From the NCBI GenBank assembly GCA_013425375.1, contig JACCLH010000083.1, positions 1 through 34,227 of the forward strand: a stretch of DNA of 34,227 nt, written 5' to 3'. The notes under the pieces are model-generated. The model did no database searches, was not told the origin of the DNA, and saw only the letters and a program-made list of their open reading frames with translations. How positions within the stretch are numbered: the first letter of the stretch is position 1; every line of letters begins with the position of its first letter. Shown here piece after piece: positions 15,107 to 23,651 of this stretch. Source of the stretch: Microcaldota archaeon. Its GTDB lineage: Archaea > Micrarchaeota > Micrarchaeia > Anstonellales > Bilamarchaeaceae. A program made the position numbers and the translations under genes.

Positions 15107-15490
15107 ATGAAAGCACAGGCCTCGTTAGAATTCATGATCGTATATTCTGTCCTGCTCATGATATTCGTGGTGGTGTTCACAATCTCTTTCGGCGGCAGCC
15201 TCAATCTCTTCCAGGCCCAGGACTCGGCGCTGGCCATGCGCAACTCCCACGCCGCGGCAGCAGCCATGAACTATGTCTACCTGGCCGGAGACGGCGCCAG
15301 TTACAACTTCACCAGGGCGAACGCCGATAACAGGGAGAATGTCACCATGTCAGCATATGCGGTGACTGTCTGGAGGCCGCTGGCATCCGCAGCCGTGCCG
15401 CTGCTGGACGGCAAGATGAACGCCAGCTCGCTCAACCGCAGCGGCATGCTCATAACAAACAACGGTGGTGAGATAGATATCGGCGACTGA
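15107..15490 (+). CDS. Class III signal peptide pilin-like protein
   Basis: This 127-residue protein starts MKAQASLEFMIVYSVLLMIF, the QxSxEF class III signal peptide followed by a single hydrophobic helix of the kind assembled into archaeal pili. The rest is a short beta-rich head with N-glycosylation sequons (NFT, NVT, NAS, NRS). It follows the VWA pilin by 10 bp. It is probably a minor pilin or initiator of assembly in the same operon. Confidence 0.85.
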   Translation: MKAQASLEFMIVYSVLLMIFVVVFTISFGGSLNLFQAQDSALAMRNSHAAAAAMNYVYLAGDGASYNFTRANADNRENVTMSAYAVTVWRPLASAAVPLLDGKMNASSLNRSGMLITNNGGEIDIGD

Positions 15491-15524
15491 CCCGACTGAC
15501 CACCGCAAAGGGCAGACATGGGCC

Positions 15525-16007
15525 ATGGACTTCATCATGGGCCTGCTGGCACTGACATTCATAATGGCGCTCTACATCCTTATGTGGGACAGCATCGCAC
15601 AGAGATGGAACGCAGCAGGTCGGCATACGGAAATGGAATCCAGCGCATATTTCGCGGCCGAGTCGCTCATGACGACGCCAGGCGAGCCGGAGAGCTGGGA
15701 GATGCTTCCGCATATCGACGGCAACGTGAGCGCCATAGGGCTGGTCAATGGCCGCAACGAGCTGAGCCGGATGAAGCTGGAGAAGCTGGTGGCCGAGAAC
15801 GCCACATCCTATGAGGCCATAACTGCGCGTCTGGGCATGCAGCGCTACGAGTTCGGTATGCGTGTCACGGATCTCCGTGGCAATAAAGTATACTACGAGT
15901 TCGGGAAGTTCAGTTTCGGCATGCTCAACAACTCGCTGATTTTCGACCGTCTGGGCATGCTGGACGGGGAGCCGGTGATTGTGCATATGGAGGTGTGGGG
16001 GAGATGA
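15525..16007 (+). CDS. Pilin-like minor subunit; true N-terminus probably upstream
   Basis: From ATG 15525 this is a 160-residue protein beginning MDFIMGLLALTFIMALYIL, a hydrophobic segment. The codons directly before the ATG read in frame K-G-Q-T-W-A (15507-15524), which completes a typical class III signal peptide, KGQxWxMDF. No ATG, GTG or TTG lies between that motif and the in-frame stop at 15474-15476. So either a non-standard start is used, the sequence has an error, or the shorter form is real. The head domain is unremarkable. Its stop overlaps the next gene in ATGA. Confidence 0.75.
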   Translation: MDFIMGLLALTFIMALYILMWDSIAQRWNAAGRHTEMESSAYFAAESLMTTPGEPESWEMLPHIDGNVSAIGLVNGRNELSRMKLEKLVAENATSYEAITARLGMQRYEFGMRVTDLRGNKVYYEFGKFSFGMLNNSLIFDRLGMLDGEPVIVHMEVWGR

Positions 16008-16411
16008 GGGGATTCGCCATCACCACGGATGCCGTAGTGGCAATATCATTTTTCCTGTTCGCCATAATGATCATATCAAGCCAGAGCTACCAGCCCAGGG
16101 CGCCCGGCGGCATCTACCTGAAGCAGCTGACGCTGGATGCGATGACAGTGCTGGAGAAGACAGGCAGGATAAACCAGGCCATCGCCGGCAACAACAGCGC
16201 CATCCAGGATATCATAGAAGCTACGCCGAATCTCGCATGCATGGACATCTCCATAATGAACGCCAGCGGGGATGTGGTGGCTACTGCCGTGAAGACCGAC
16301 TGCACCGAAAACGCCGGCTTGGATATGCAGACGAGCGCAAGGCCTGTGCTCTGCGATGGCATCACCTATGTAGTCAAATCCGAATCCTGGTTCAGGAAGG
16401 AGCCTGATTAG
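16004..16411 (+). CDS. Pilin-like minor subunit
   Basis: The start at ATG 16004 is chosen because it overlaps the previous stop (ATGA) and is preceded by GGAGGTG at 15990-15996. A GTG at 15995 is the alternative. The 135-residue protein begins MRGFAITTDAVVAISFFLFA, a short basic tip and hydrophobic helix as in archaeal pseudopilins, without the Q-x-S motif. Three cysteines lie in the head (ACMD, TDCTEN, LCDG). It is probably a minor component of the pilus made by this operon. Confidence 0.8.
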   Translation: MRGFAITTDAVVAISFFLFAIMIISSQSYQPRAPGGIYLKQLTLDAMTVLEKTGRINQAIAGNNSAIQDIIEATPNLACMDISIMNASGDVVATAVKTDCTENAGLDMQTSARPVLCDGITYVVKSESWFRKEPD

Positions 16412-16450
16412 CATGGGGGTACGGATGATGATTCCGGGGGGAGAAGAGCG

Positions 16451-17281
16451 ATGCGCGGATTCGTGATAACCATTCTGTCGGTGAGCCTCATAATGATGCT
16501 TGTGATGCTAGCCATGTCGCTCCGCAACGCCCAGCTCGGTACCGAGAGGGCGCTCCTGGAGCCGCTGCCCCTCACCTATGCCGCATTCCTGTTGGATGAC
16601 GTTGGCTACGAACTCAACTCCCTGGTCGGACCCCGCATCGTCTTCAAAGAGACCAACGAAAGCATGGGACTGGCCGTTAGCGATACCCTCCACGGCTACA
16701 ACCATTCCGCCGAAATGTCTTTCTACAGCGCCTTCCTGGCCGGAGAAGTGGCGACCAGGACCGCCAGCAACATCACAACAAACTTCACCAACATGACTGA
16801 CGGCGTGATACGCGTTTTCATAGCTGAGGATTACATCTACAGCAACGACCATACCAAAAATGAGTCGCTTTTCACCAAGTCAGACGGCACCGGTGCCACA
16901 TCCTATGACATAAACATCACAATCACAGCAGTCCGGTCCAACGTCACCCATATGGCGTTCAATGACAATGGCACCCTCAATGTCACCATACGCTATACCG
17001 ACCTTAACGGCACCGGGGTGGAGGAAGGGCGTGTCTTCCCTGACCAGCCCAACACCCTCAGGGTGGATTATGAGGGCGGAGGCAGCATACTCGTGGCGCT
17101 GGGGCCTGAAGGCGGCAATGACGGCTCGCTGCGTATGGAAGCGACCGGGATTAGCGCCGAGACTGCATGGGCCGCAGTCCTGCCGCCGCTCAATGCCACG
17201 AAGAGGATGGGCTATGAATACGATGCGACCATAGAATATGTGCAGGGCAAGGTTGCGAAGAGCTGCCGCATCGGAAAATGA
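16451..17281 (+). CDS. Pilin-like minor subunit with sequon-rich head
   Basis: This 276-residue protein begins MRGFVITILSVSLIMMLVML, again a short basic tip and a hydrophobic helix. The head is rich in N-glycosylation sequons (NITTNFTNMT, NVTH, NGTLNVT, NGTG) and beta-strands, so it faces the outside. It has the same MRGF opening as the preceding gene, suggesting that the two are distant paralogues. It is in the pilus operon, ahead of the motor ATPase. Confidence 0.8.
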   Translation: MRGFVITILSVSLIMMLVMLAMSLRNAQLGTERALLEPLPLTYAAFLLDDVGYELNSLVGPRIVFKETNESMGLAVSDTLHGYNHSAEMSFYSAFLAGEVATRTASNITTNFTNMTDGVIRVFIAEDYIYSNDHTKNESLFTKSDGTGATSYDINITITAVRSNVTHMAFNDNGTLNVTIRYTDLNGTGVEEGRVFPDQPNTLRVDYEGGGSILVALGPEGGNDGSLRMEATGISAETAWAAVLPPLNATKRMGYEYDATIEYVQGKVAKSCRIGK

Positions 17282-17315
17282 ATGCATTTAAATCACACAT
17301 GAGAGTGATGGGAAC

Positions 17316-19046
17316 ATGGCCGTGGAAACGAAAATCGACAAGATGGTCACCCTTCTGAGAAAAAACAAGACCATGAGCCTGAGGACGCTCGCCCGCGAGC
17401 TTTCTATCAGTGAGGAGCTGGTCGAGAAATTCGCGCTTTGCATGGAGAAGGCAGGGCTCGCATACATCCACTATCCCATCAACATGATAGAGAACCCTTC
17501 GGTCACATACGTGGCCCCTCCGGTCGAAGCGCAGAAGGCCGCCCACGTCGGCAAGCTGCTCAGCGAGTACGACATAACCCAGCAGGGCGATGCCATCGGC
17601 CACGTGAAGATATTCCATTCTCCTGAGGAGCGCCGCCCGCTCTATCTCATCGCGCTACCGGAAGCGGGCCCGGGCACACGCTCCTATCTGGAGGAAGTCA
17701 AGCAGGAGGTCTCCAGGACATTCCAGATCTGGGTCGATGAGAAGAATCCTGAGGAGAACAGGCGCCTTTTCGAAGGCCGCCGGAAACTGATATCGGACAT
17801 CATCAAGAAGGACCTCTCCCCGTCGCCGGAGGTGCTGGACGAGCTCGCTCGCATCGTCCTGAACGAGATGTACGGCCTCGGCGAGCTGGAAGCCCTGGTG
17901 GAGGACCGGAGGCTTGAGGAGATAGTAATCAACGCCGCCAAGCAGCCTGTCTCGGTATATCACAAGGAGTTCGGATGGCTCAGGACCAACATCAGGATGA
18001 AGAGCGAGGCTGAGATCGAGAACTTCTCGCAGCAGATTGCGCGCAAGGTGGGCAGGCAGATCAGCACCCTGAACCCCATCCTTGACGCGCACCTGGGGAC
18101 CGGCGAGCGTGTGAACGCGACGCTCAGCCCCATATCCGCCTACGGCAACACGATAACCATGAGGCTTTTTGCGAAGAACCCGTGGACCATAGTCAGTTTC
18201 ATCAAAAAGGAGAACAATGCCATGTCGCCGGAGATGGCCGCGCTATTGTGGCAGGCCATGCACTATGAGATGAACATACTCACCGCAGGGGGCACGGCGA
18301 GCGGCAAGACCAGCGCGCTGAACGCGCTCCTGGCGCTCATACAGCCTTTCCAGAGGATCATCACAATAGAGGATACCCGCGAGCTCTACCTTCCGACATA
18401 CCAATGGAACTGGGTGCCGCTGGTGACCAGGATGCCGAACCCTGAAGGCATGGGCGAGGTCACGATGCTCGACCTGATGGTCAACTCCCTCCGTATGCGG
18501 CCCGACCGCATCGTCCTCGGTGAAATCCGCCGCAAGCGCGAGGCCGAGGTCTTCTTCGAAGCCATGCACACCGGACACAGCGTCTATTCCACGGTCCACG
18601 CGGATACCGGCCAGCAGGTCCTGAAGAGGCTCATAGAGCCGCCCATCGAGATCCCTGAATCCCAGGTGGAGGACGTGCACCTCCTGCTGGTCCAGTACCG
18701 CGACAGGAGGCGGAACATCCGCAGGACGCACGAGATATCAGAGGTGCTCTGCGGTGTGTCAGGACCGGAGCTGAACAGGGTGTTCACATGGAAGCCGCGC
18801 ACCGACGGTTTCGAGAGCGCCAAGGCCCCCCACCGCTACATGGAGGAGCTCAACCTGCGGACCGGCATGACCGAAGCTGAAGTGAATGCGGACCAGAAGG
18901 ACAAGATAACGGTCCTCAGCTGGATGCTCAAGAACGGGCTGGAGGATGTGGAGAGTGTGGGCAGAGTCATGAAAGCCTATTACGCGGACACCGCAGGCAT
19001 AGTAGACGCGGCCGAGAAGGGGACTTCACCGCAGAAGGTGCTTTGA
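17316..19046 (+). CDS. Type IV pilus/archaellum-type secretion ATPase with N-terminal HTH
   Basis: This 576-residue VirB11/TadA/ArlI-family hexameric ATPase powers pilus assembly. Walker A is GGTASGKT (325-332). The Asp box is near TIEDTRELYLP, the Walker B region is DRIVLGEIRRKREAEVF (about 395-411), and the His box is HTGHSVYSTVHAD. The N-terminal 60 residues form an extra winged-helix-like domain (LLRKNKTMSLRTLAREL...), followed by the usual ArlI-type N-domain. A TATA-like CATTTAAATC lies upstream at 17284-17293, so it may have an internal promoter. Two T2SF genes follow directly. Confidence 0.93.
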   Translation: MAVETKIDKMVTLLRKNKTMSLRTLARELSISEELVEKFALCMEKAGLAYIHYPINMIENPSVTYVAPPVEAQKAAHVGKLLSEYDITQQGDAIGHVKIFHSPEERRPLYLIALPEAGPGTRSYLEEVKQEVSRTFQIWVDEKNPEENRRLFEGRRKLISDIIKKDLSPSPEVLDELARIVLNEMYGLGELEALVEDRRLEEIVINAAKQPVSVYHKEFGWLRTNIRMKSEAEIENFSQQIARKVGRQISTLNPILDAHLGTGERVNATLSPISAYGNTITMRLFAKNPWTIVSFIKKENNAMSPEMAALLWQAMHYEMNILTAGGTASGKTSALNALLALIQPFQRIITIEDTRELYLPTYQWNWVPLVTRMPNPEGMGEVTMLDLMVNSLRMRPDRIVLGEIRRKREAEVFFEAMHTGHSVYSTVHADTGQQVLKRLIEPPIEIPESQVEDVHLLLVQYRDRRRNIRRTHEISEVLCGVSGPELNRVFTWKPRTDGFESAKAPHRYMEELNLRTGMTEAEVNADQKDKITVLSWMLKNGLEDVESVGRVMKAYYADTAGIVDAAEKGTSPQKVL

Positions 19047-19047
19047 C

Positions 19048-19938
19048 ATGCCGGACCGCGTGCCAATAATGCTCCTGCCGGCCAACGTGGTGCGGAAACT
19101 CGGGCGGAGGACTTTCCCCCCTGTCATGCTGCTCCTGCCGCTCTTCCCGTCGCTCAAAGGCACGCTCCAGGAAATCCGGTCCGAGGTCGGCGTGGATTCA
19201 TTCGTCACGGCATCATTATTCTCATCCTTCATCTACGGGCTCATCTTCTTCCTGCTCAGCTTCGCCCTACTCTCATCGCGCCCGATCACGACAGACCCTC
19301 TCATCTTCTCCATCGTCCTGGGAGCCGTCTTCTGGCTGATGTTTTTCATCCTGCATATCTACTATCCGGGCATCATCGTGAAGAAGATCGCGGCCAAGGA
19401 GAACAAGGACCTGCTCTATGCCCTGCGCGAGATGATAATAGACATAGACGGAGGCGTCCCCCTGTTCGATTCCATGAAGAACATCTCCGCTGCCGGATAC
19501 GGCTACATCTCCGCGGACTTCGATTGGGTGGTGCGCCAGGTGGAAAGCGGCGTGCCGGAGCGGGAGGTCCTGAAGCAGCTCGCCCTCAAGACAGAGAGCG
19601 AGTTCCTCAAGCGGGCGGCCTGGCAGATGGTGAACGCCCTTGAATCCGGCGCCAAGATGAGCGATGCGCTGGAAGGCATCGCGGTTGCCGTGGAGGAATA
19701 CCTCCTTCGCGAGATAAAGAACTACTCCAACAACCTCAATTTCCTGTTGCTGATATACATGCTCGTGGGCATCGTGGCCCCGTCCCTGGGCATCACATTC
19801 ATGGTACTCCTATCGGCGTTCAGCGGGCTCGGCGTGACCATAGAGGCAGTGATGATGCTCATCATATGCACATCCATCTTCCAGGTCGTGATGATAGGAT
19901 ACATGGCCTCCACAAGGCCGGATCTCTTCGGTGGCTGA
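19048..19938 (+). CDS. Type II/IV secretion platform protein (T2SF), first subunit
   Basis: This 296-residue membrane protein belongs to the TadB/TadC/ArlJ group. It has two membrane segments around residues 50-110, a helical cytoplasmic T2SF domain (KNKDLLYALREMIIDIDGG... through EYLLREIKNYS), then two more membrane segments (LLLIYMLVGIVAPSLG, VMMLIICTSIFQVVMIGYM). T2SF proteins form the inner-membrane platform turned by the ATPase. It starts 1 nt after the ATPase stop and overlaps the next T2SF gene by 8 nt. Confidence 0.9.
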   Translation: MPDRVPIMLLPANVVRKLGRRTFPPVMLLLPLFPSLKGTLQEIRSEVGVDSFVTASLFSSFIYGLIFFLLSFALLSSRPITTDPLIFSIVLGAVFWLMFFILHIYYPGIIVKKIAAKENKDLLYALREMIIDIDGGVPLFDSMKNISAAGYGYISADFDWVVRQVESGVPEREVLKQLALKTESEFLKRAAWQMVNALESGAKMSDALEGIAVAVEEYLLREIKNYSNNLNFLLLIYMLVGIVAPSLGITFMVLLSAFSGLGVTIEAVMMLIICTSIFQVVMIGYMASTRPDLFGG

Positions 19939-20989
19939 AATGGAACCATCAACAAATGACAAGGAAGAATCGCTCATGAGCCAGAGGCCTTTCAGGCGCG
20001 TTGGTTCTGTGCTGCCAAAAGCCATGCTGAAGCATTTCAGCACCAGGCTCCGGCATGCAGGCATCAGGAAGGATGTTCGCGTGTGGCTCGGGGCACGGCT
20101 CCTCCTCGCGTTTCTGATTGGCTCAATCCTTCTCCTGCTCTACATCATGATATTCAATCCGGTCACCAATATCGAAACCCTGGCGGTCTCCATATGCCTT
20201 TTCCTGGGCGGGGGCTTCCTTGTTCTGGTGCCGTCATACCTTCAGCTTTATTACCGCATCGTGGACCGCACCACCCAGGTGGAGAAGGTCCTGCCGGATT
20301 TCCTGCTTCTCACAGTTTCCAACCTGAGGGCAGGCATGAGCCCATTCGCCGCCTTCACCCAGGCCGCAATCCCGGAATTCGGGTCTTTCCACGAAGAGGT
20401 GAGGCTGGGCGCTGCGAGAACCGGAGGCAAAAGCTCGCTTGCGGATGCGCTCAACGAGATATCCACTTATTTCGATTCGCATCTGCTCGAGAGGACAGTG
20501 AGCCTCTTCAACAAGGGGCTCCGCTCGGGCGGCCATCTCGCCAGGCTGCTCACCTCGATAGCGCAGGAGGTCCGCCGCATACAGGACCTGCGGGCCGAGC
20601 TGATATCATCCACCAGGTCCTACACGATTTTCCTCATGTTCATCCTGGTCCTGGTGATGCCGTTCCTGCTTTCGATCTCCACGCATTTCGTCCAGGTCTT
20701 CCTCAAGATTAACCAGGAGAGCGTGGCAGCCGGTGCAGACTCCAGTGCAACGGCAGGCATGCCTGTTTTCTCAGGCGCCATACTGATAACCGCCAACGAC
20801 ATGGTCATGATATCAATCACCCTGATAGTGACGAGCTCCCTGTTCATGTCTATCCTGATAGGGGTTATCAGCAGGGGCCGTGCCACCTATGGTGTGAAGT
20901 ATTTCCCTCTTTTTGCCTGCGCGGCGACGCTGACCTATCTGCTCTCGAAAGCGTTCATAGAAAGCTTCCTGTCAGGGTTCTCCTATTGA
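19931..20989 (+). CDS. Type II/IV secretion platform protein (T2SF), second subunit
   Basis: This 352-residue membrane protein has two segments at about 55-110 (LLLAFLIGSILLLLYIMIF and the following one), a T2SF domain (TTQVEKVLPDFLLLTVSNLR, SPFAAFTQA, ERTVSLFNKGLRSGG), and C-terminal membrane segments. It partners the preceding T2SF protein, giving the two-platform arrangement seen in Tad-like archaeal pili. It is the last gene of the long operon. The next genes have their own TATA boxes. Confidence 0.9.
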   Translation: MAEMEPSTNDKEESLMSQRPFRRVGSVLPKAMLKHFSTRLRHAGIRKDVRVWLGARLLLAFLIGSILLLLYIMIFNPVTNIETLAVSICLFLGGGFLVLVPSYLQLYYRIVDRTTQVEKVLPDFLLLTVSNLRAGMSPFAAFTQAAIPEFGSFHEEVRLGAARTGGKSSLADALNEISTYFDSHLLERTVSLFNKGLRSGGHLARLLTSIAQEVRRIQDLRAELISSTRSYTIFLMFILVLVMPFLLSISTHFVQVFLKINQESVAAGADSSATAGMPVFSGAILITANDMVMISITLIVTSSLFMSILIGVISRGRATYGVKYFPLFACAATLTYLLSKAFIESFLSGFSY

Positions 20990-21039
20990 ATTGTCGCTTC
21001 AGATGCATCCTGATGGGCGAAATTCCAGTTCCAGAAAGG

Positions 21040-21086
21040 TTTTAAACCTCCCCCTGAAAAGCTACTCCAAGCAAACCCAAGAGGTG
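21040..21086 (+). promoter_or_regulatory. Promoter and ribosome-binding site of the first major pilin
   Basis: TTTTAAA at 21040-21046 within GGTTTTAAACC is a TATA box, and GAGGTG at 21081-21086 precedes the ATG at 21095. The second pilin has TTATAAAAT at 21641-21649 and the third TTTTTAAAT at 22168-22176, so each of the three pilins appears to be transcribed separately. Confidence 0.55.
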
Positions 21087-21094
21087 CTATAAAT

Positions 21095-21547
21095 ATGAAA
21101 GGACAAGTTTCGACAGAATACCTTGTAATCCTGGCTATTGTCCTCGTCGTTGCCTTGGTCGTCGTCTACCTGGTAGGCGGCTTCGCTGGCATGGGCGTAG
21201 GAACGATGGAGACCCAGAGCATGCAGGCGTGGGGAACTGCGGCGCCGTTCGCTATCACGAGCTGGAAGCAGACCGACACCGCGTTGGAAATGGAGGTCCA
21301 GAACAACGATGTGGACCAACTGACCCTCACTGGCATAGCGATGGATGGCGCTAGTGTGACAATCGCCCCGGTGAACCAGACCTTCGCGAGCGGCTCTAAG
21401 TTCCTCATAACCGCTACCGTGGCTAGTGCATGCGGCGCTCCCGGTACGTCTTTCAGCCACTCAAACGTGATTTTGACCTATAACAAGGGCTCGATAAGCG
21501 GAAAGACGGAGACAGGCATAAGGCCGATAGTCGGCAAGTGCTCCTGA
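21095..21547 (+). CDS. Class III signal peptide pilin, paralogue 1
   Basis: This 150-residue protein begins MKGQVSTEYLVILAIVLVVA. The prepilin peptidase would cut between G3 and Q4, leaving the hydrophobic helix (QVSTEYLVIL...) for filament packing. A shared GGFAGMG turn and the head motif METQSMQAWGTAAPFAI follow. Two cysteines, SACGAPG and the C-terminal GKCS, probably form a disulfide. Its size and promoter fit a major pilin. It is the first of three tandem paralogues of equal length. Confidence 0.92.
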   Translation: MKGQVSTEYLVILAIVLVVALVVVYLVGGFAGMGVGTMETQSMQAWGTAAPFAITSWKQTDTALEMEVQNNDVDQLTLTGIAMDGASVTIAPVNQTFASGSKFLITATVASACGAPGTSFSHSNVILTYNKGSISGKTETGIRPIVGKCS

Positions 21548-21600
21548 ACCTCTGTTTTTTTCCTTTAATTTTTCTTTTTCTTCTTAATTTTCTCCTGCTT
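21548..21600 (+). terminator. T-rich terminator after pilin 1
   Basis: Immediately after the pilin stop comes a pyrimidine tract of repeated T5-T7 runs broken by C and A, without a strong hairpin. This is the usual form of an archaeal intrinsic (U-tract) terminator. A similar but weaker tract follows the third pilin at 22675-22710. Confidence 0.6.
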
Positions 21601-21681
21601 GATGCGCATCCTTCTACATGGCCAGGGTCATCCTCCCCCATTATAAAATCTGCCGAGAATAATCCATGTCGGGACGATAAA

Positions 21682-22134
21682 ATGTTCTGTAAAGGTCAAG
21701 TCTCCACGGAATATCTCGTGGTGCTCGCAATCATCCTGGTCGTAGGCCTTGTGGTCGTCTATCTTATCGGCGGATTCGCAGGCATGGGAGGATCGAACCT
21801 GGAGACCGAGAGCATGCAGGCATGGGGAACTGCAGCGCCGTTTGCCATAACCAACTGGAAGCAGACCGGCTCGACGCTCCAGATGGAGCTCCGCAACAAC
21901 GATATCAACACCCTGACCCTGACCGGCATATCCATGGACAATGCCGTTGTTTACTCAGCAAACACGACATTCACGAGCGGCGAGAAGAGGCTCATCAGCG
22001 TCACGACTTCGACCAGCTGCGGCGCGACCGGAACGCGGTTCGTCCACGATAATGTCCTGATAACCTACAACAAGGGCATGATAACTGGGAATACCGAAAG
22101 GGGTCTGAAGCCCATTATCGGCAAGTGCTCCTGA
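21682..22134 (+). CDS. Class III signal peptide pilin, paralogue 2
   Basis: This 150-residue protein begins MFCKGQVSTEYLVVLAIILV, the same class III signal peptide with one extra residue pair before KGQ and an unusual Cys3 in the leader. The body follows paralogue 1 closely (GGFAGMG, ESMQAWGTAAPFAI, then SCGATGTRF and GKCS at the end). I set the start at ATG 21682: the frame is open further upstream, but a TATA box at 21641-21649 and the signal peptide fix this start. The ribosome-binding site is weak. Confidence 0.92.
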   Translation: MFCKGQVSTEYLVVLAIILVVGLVVVYLIGGFAGMGGSNLETESMQAWGTAAPFAITNWKQTGSTLQMELRNNDINTLTLTGISMDNAVVYSANTTFTSGEKRLISVTTSTSCGATGTRFVHDNVLITYNKGMITGNTERGLKPIIGKCS

Positions 22135-22208
22135 ACCTGATCTCTTCACCGGCAGCTCAACCCCCATCTTTTTAAATCTGAAGCGGCTCTACTGCATGAG
22201 GGAATGTC

Positions 22209-22661
22209 ATGTTCAAGAAAGGGCAAGTATCTACTGAATATCTGGTTATTCTGGCTGTCGTGCTGGTCATAGCCCTTGTGGTGGTCTACCTGGTGGGCGG
22301 TTTTGCCGGCATGGGCGCGGGAACAACGGAGACCCAAAGCCAGCAGGCTTGGGGCACCGCAGCGCCATTCTCCATAACCATCCTGAAGCAGAGCGGCACG
22401 ACCCTTGAGATGGAGATACAGAACAACGACGTTGACAAGCTCATCCTGACCGACATAACGATGGATAACGTCTCGGTCTTGGCTACGAACACATCGTTCA
22501 CGAGCGGCGAGAAGAAAGTCCTCAACGCCACCACTGCGGCTTCCTGCGGAATCCCAGGTTCGGCGTTCTCGCATCAGAATGTCCGCATAACCTACACCAA
22601 GGGTGCGATAATCGGAAAGACCGAGTTCGGCATCCGCCCGCTGATGGGCAAGTGCTCCTGA
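22209..22661 (+). CDS. Class III signal peptide pilin, paralogue 3
   Basis: This is a 150-residue protein beginning MFKKGQVSTEYLVILAVVLV. It shares GGFAGMG, the TETQSQQAWGTAAPFSI segment and the two cysteines (SCGIPG, GKCS) with its two upstream paralogues. Its own TATA box is TTTTTAAAT at 22168-22176. The head differs most in the middle (LKQSGTTLEMEIQNNDVDKL). Such variation would suit antigenic or functional diversification of the filament, though that is inference. Confidence 0.92.
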   Translation: MFKKGQVSTEYLVILAVVLVIALVVVYLVGGFAGMGAGTTETQSQQAWGTAAPFSITILKQSGTTLEMEIQNNDVDKLILTDITMDNVSVLATNTSFTSGEKKVLNATTAASCGIPGSAFSHQNVRITYTKGAIIGKTEFGIRPLMGKCS

Positions 22662-22711
22662 AGAGACAGGTCCATCTTAATTTTCCTTTATTTTTCCTTT
22701 TCCCTCTCCTC

Positions 22712-23515
22712 TCAGGATAGATATCTCCTTATCACAGAATTGAGTTTTTCAGCTTCTTTCAGCGCTGCATCCGCAGGCTTCCCGCCCTGCTTCTCGTAGG
22801 CGTAGGCTATTGAAGAAGAGGCATTGATGCGGTGGATGAGGGCGTTTCCCTTCACTGCTTCCATAACCATCCCGAGATTGCCTCCCTGCGCGCCTATGCC
22901 AGGGATGAGGAACGGAACCTTATTTTCCGTCATCTTTGCCAGCTTCCCTATCGCCTCGCTCGTCGCGCCCACAACCAAACCACACTTCCAATCAAGTGCC
23001 TTCTCAGCGACCCGTTCGTAAACATATCCCTTGCCGCACTTCAGTTCCTCGAAATCTTTGGCTCCGGGATTTGATGTCCTGCAAAGCATGTACGCCAGCT
23101 TGCCCTCCCGAAGGAACGGCTTCACTGAATCCTCACCCATATAAGGGCTGATGGTGGTGGCATCAGCGCCCCAGAAGTCATAGAGCTCGCGTGCATACGC
23201 TTCGCTGGATTTGCCGATATCCCCCCTCTTCCCGTCGAGTATAAGAGGCACCTTCCCACGGTATCTTTGCATAATCTCTTCCAGCGCATACAATCCGTCG
23301 AACCCGTACTGGGCGAAATAAGCATAATTCGGTTTCAGGGCAGCTATGGCGTTCTCAGCGAGCAGCCTGTCTATGATGTCGTGGAAGAACGGCGCTATCG
23401 TCTCCTCAACCGACTTTCCTTTCCCCATGGCGCCTGCTATCCGGTCCATGTCCGGGTCCACTCCGAAACAGAGTATCGTCTTATTCTCTCTCGCGCTCTT
23501 CTCGAGGTCAATCAT
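22712..23515 (-). CDS. pyrF: Orotidine 5'-phosphate decarboxylase
   Basis: The enzyme makes UMP from OMP, the last step of de novo pyrimidine synthesis. The 267-residue TIM barrel has CFGVDPD (D20), ALKPNYAYF (K61), and the catalytic tetrad in LDGKRGDIGKSS (D94, K96, D99). The phosphate-binding stretch FLIPGIGAQGG is near the C-terminus. The length and the DGKRGDI motif place it in the longer type 2 branch, whose other members are largely bacterial. GTTTAAATC at about 23536-23544 is a TATA box some 25 nt upstream, so it is probably leaderless. Confidence 0.95.
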   Translation of the reverse strand: MIDLEKSARENKTILCFGVDPDMDRIAGAMGKGKSVEETIAPFFHDIIDRLLAENAIAALKPNYAYFAQYGFDGLYALEEIMQRYRGKVPLILDGKRGDIGKSSEAYARELYDFWGADATTISPYMGEDSVKPFLREGKLAYMLCRTSNPGAKDFEELKCGKGYVYERVAEKALDWKCGLVVGATSEAIGKLAKMTENKVPFLIPGIGAQGGNLGMVMEAVKGNALIHRINASSSIAYAYEKQGGKPADAALKEAEKLNSVIRRYLS

Positions 23516-23651
23516 GAATGACTAACGCCGGCGATGTTTAAATCCCTTAGCCACCCCCCTTTCACTGGCCACCGCACTCTTTCAGCAATCAATATAAACG
23601 TGTTCTGGCAAAGGAGATGTCGCTCTCTGACCAATGGCCAGAGTTTGTAAT

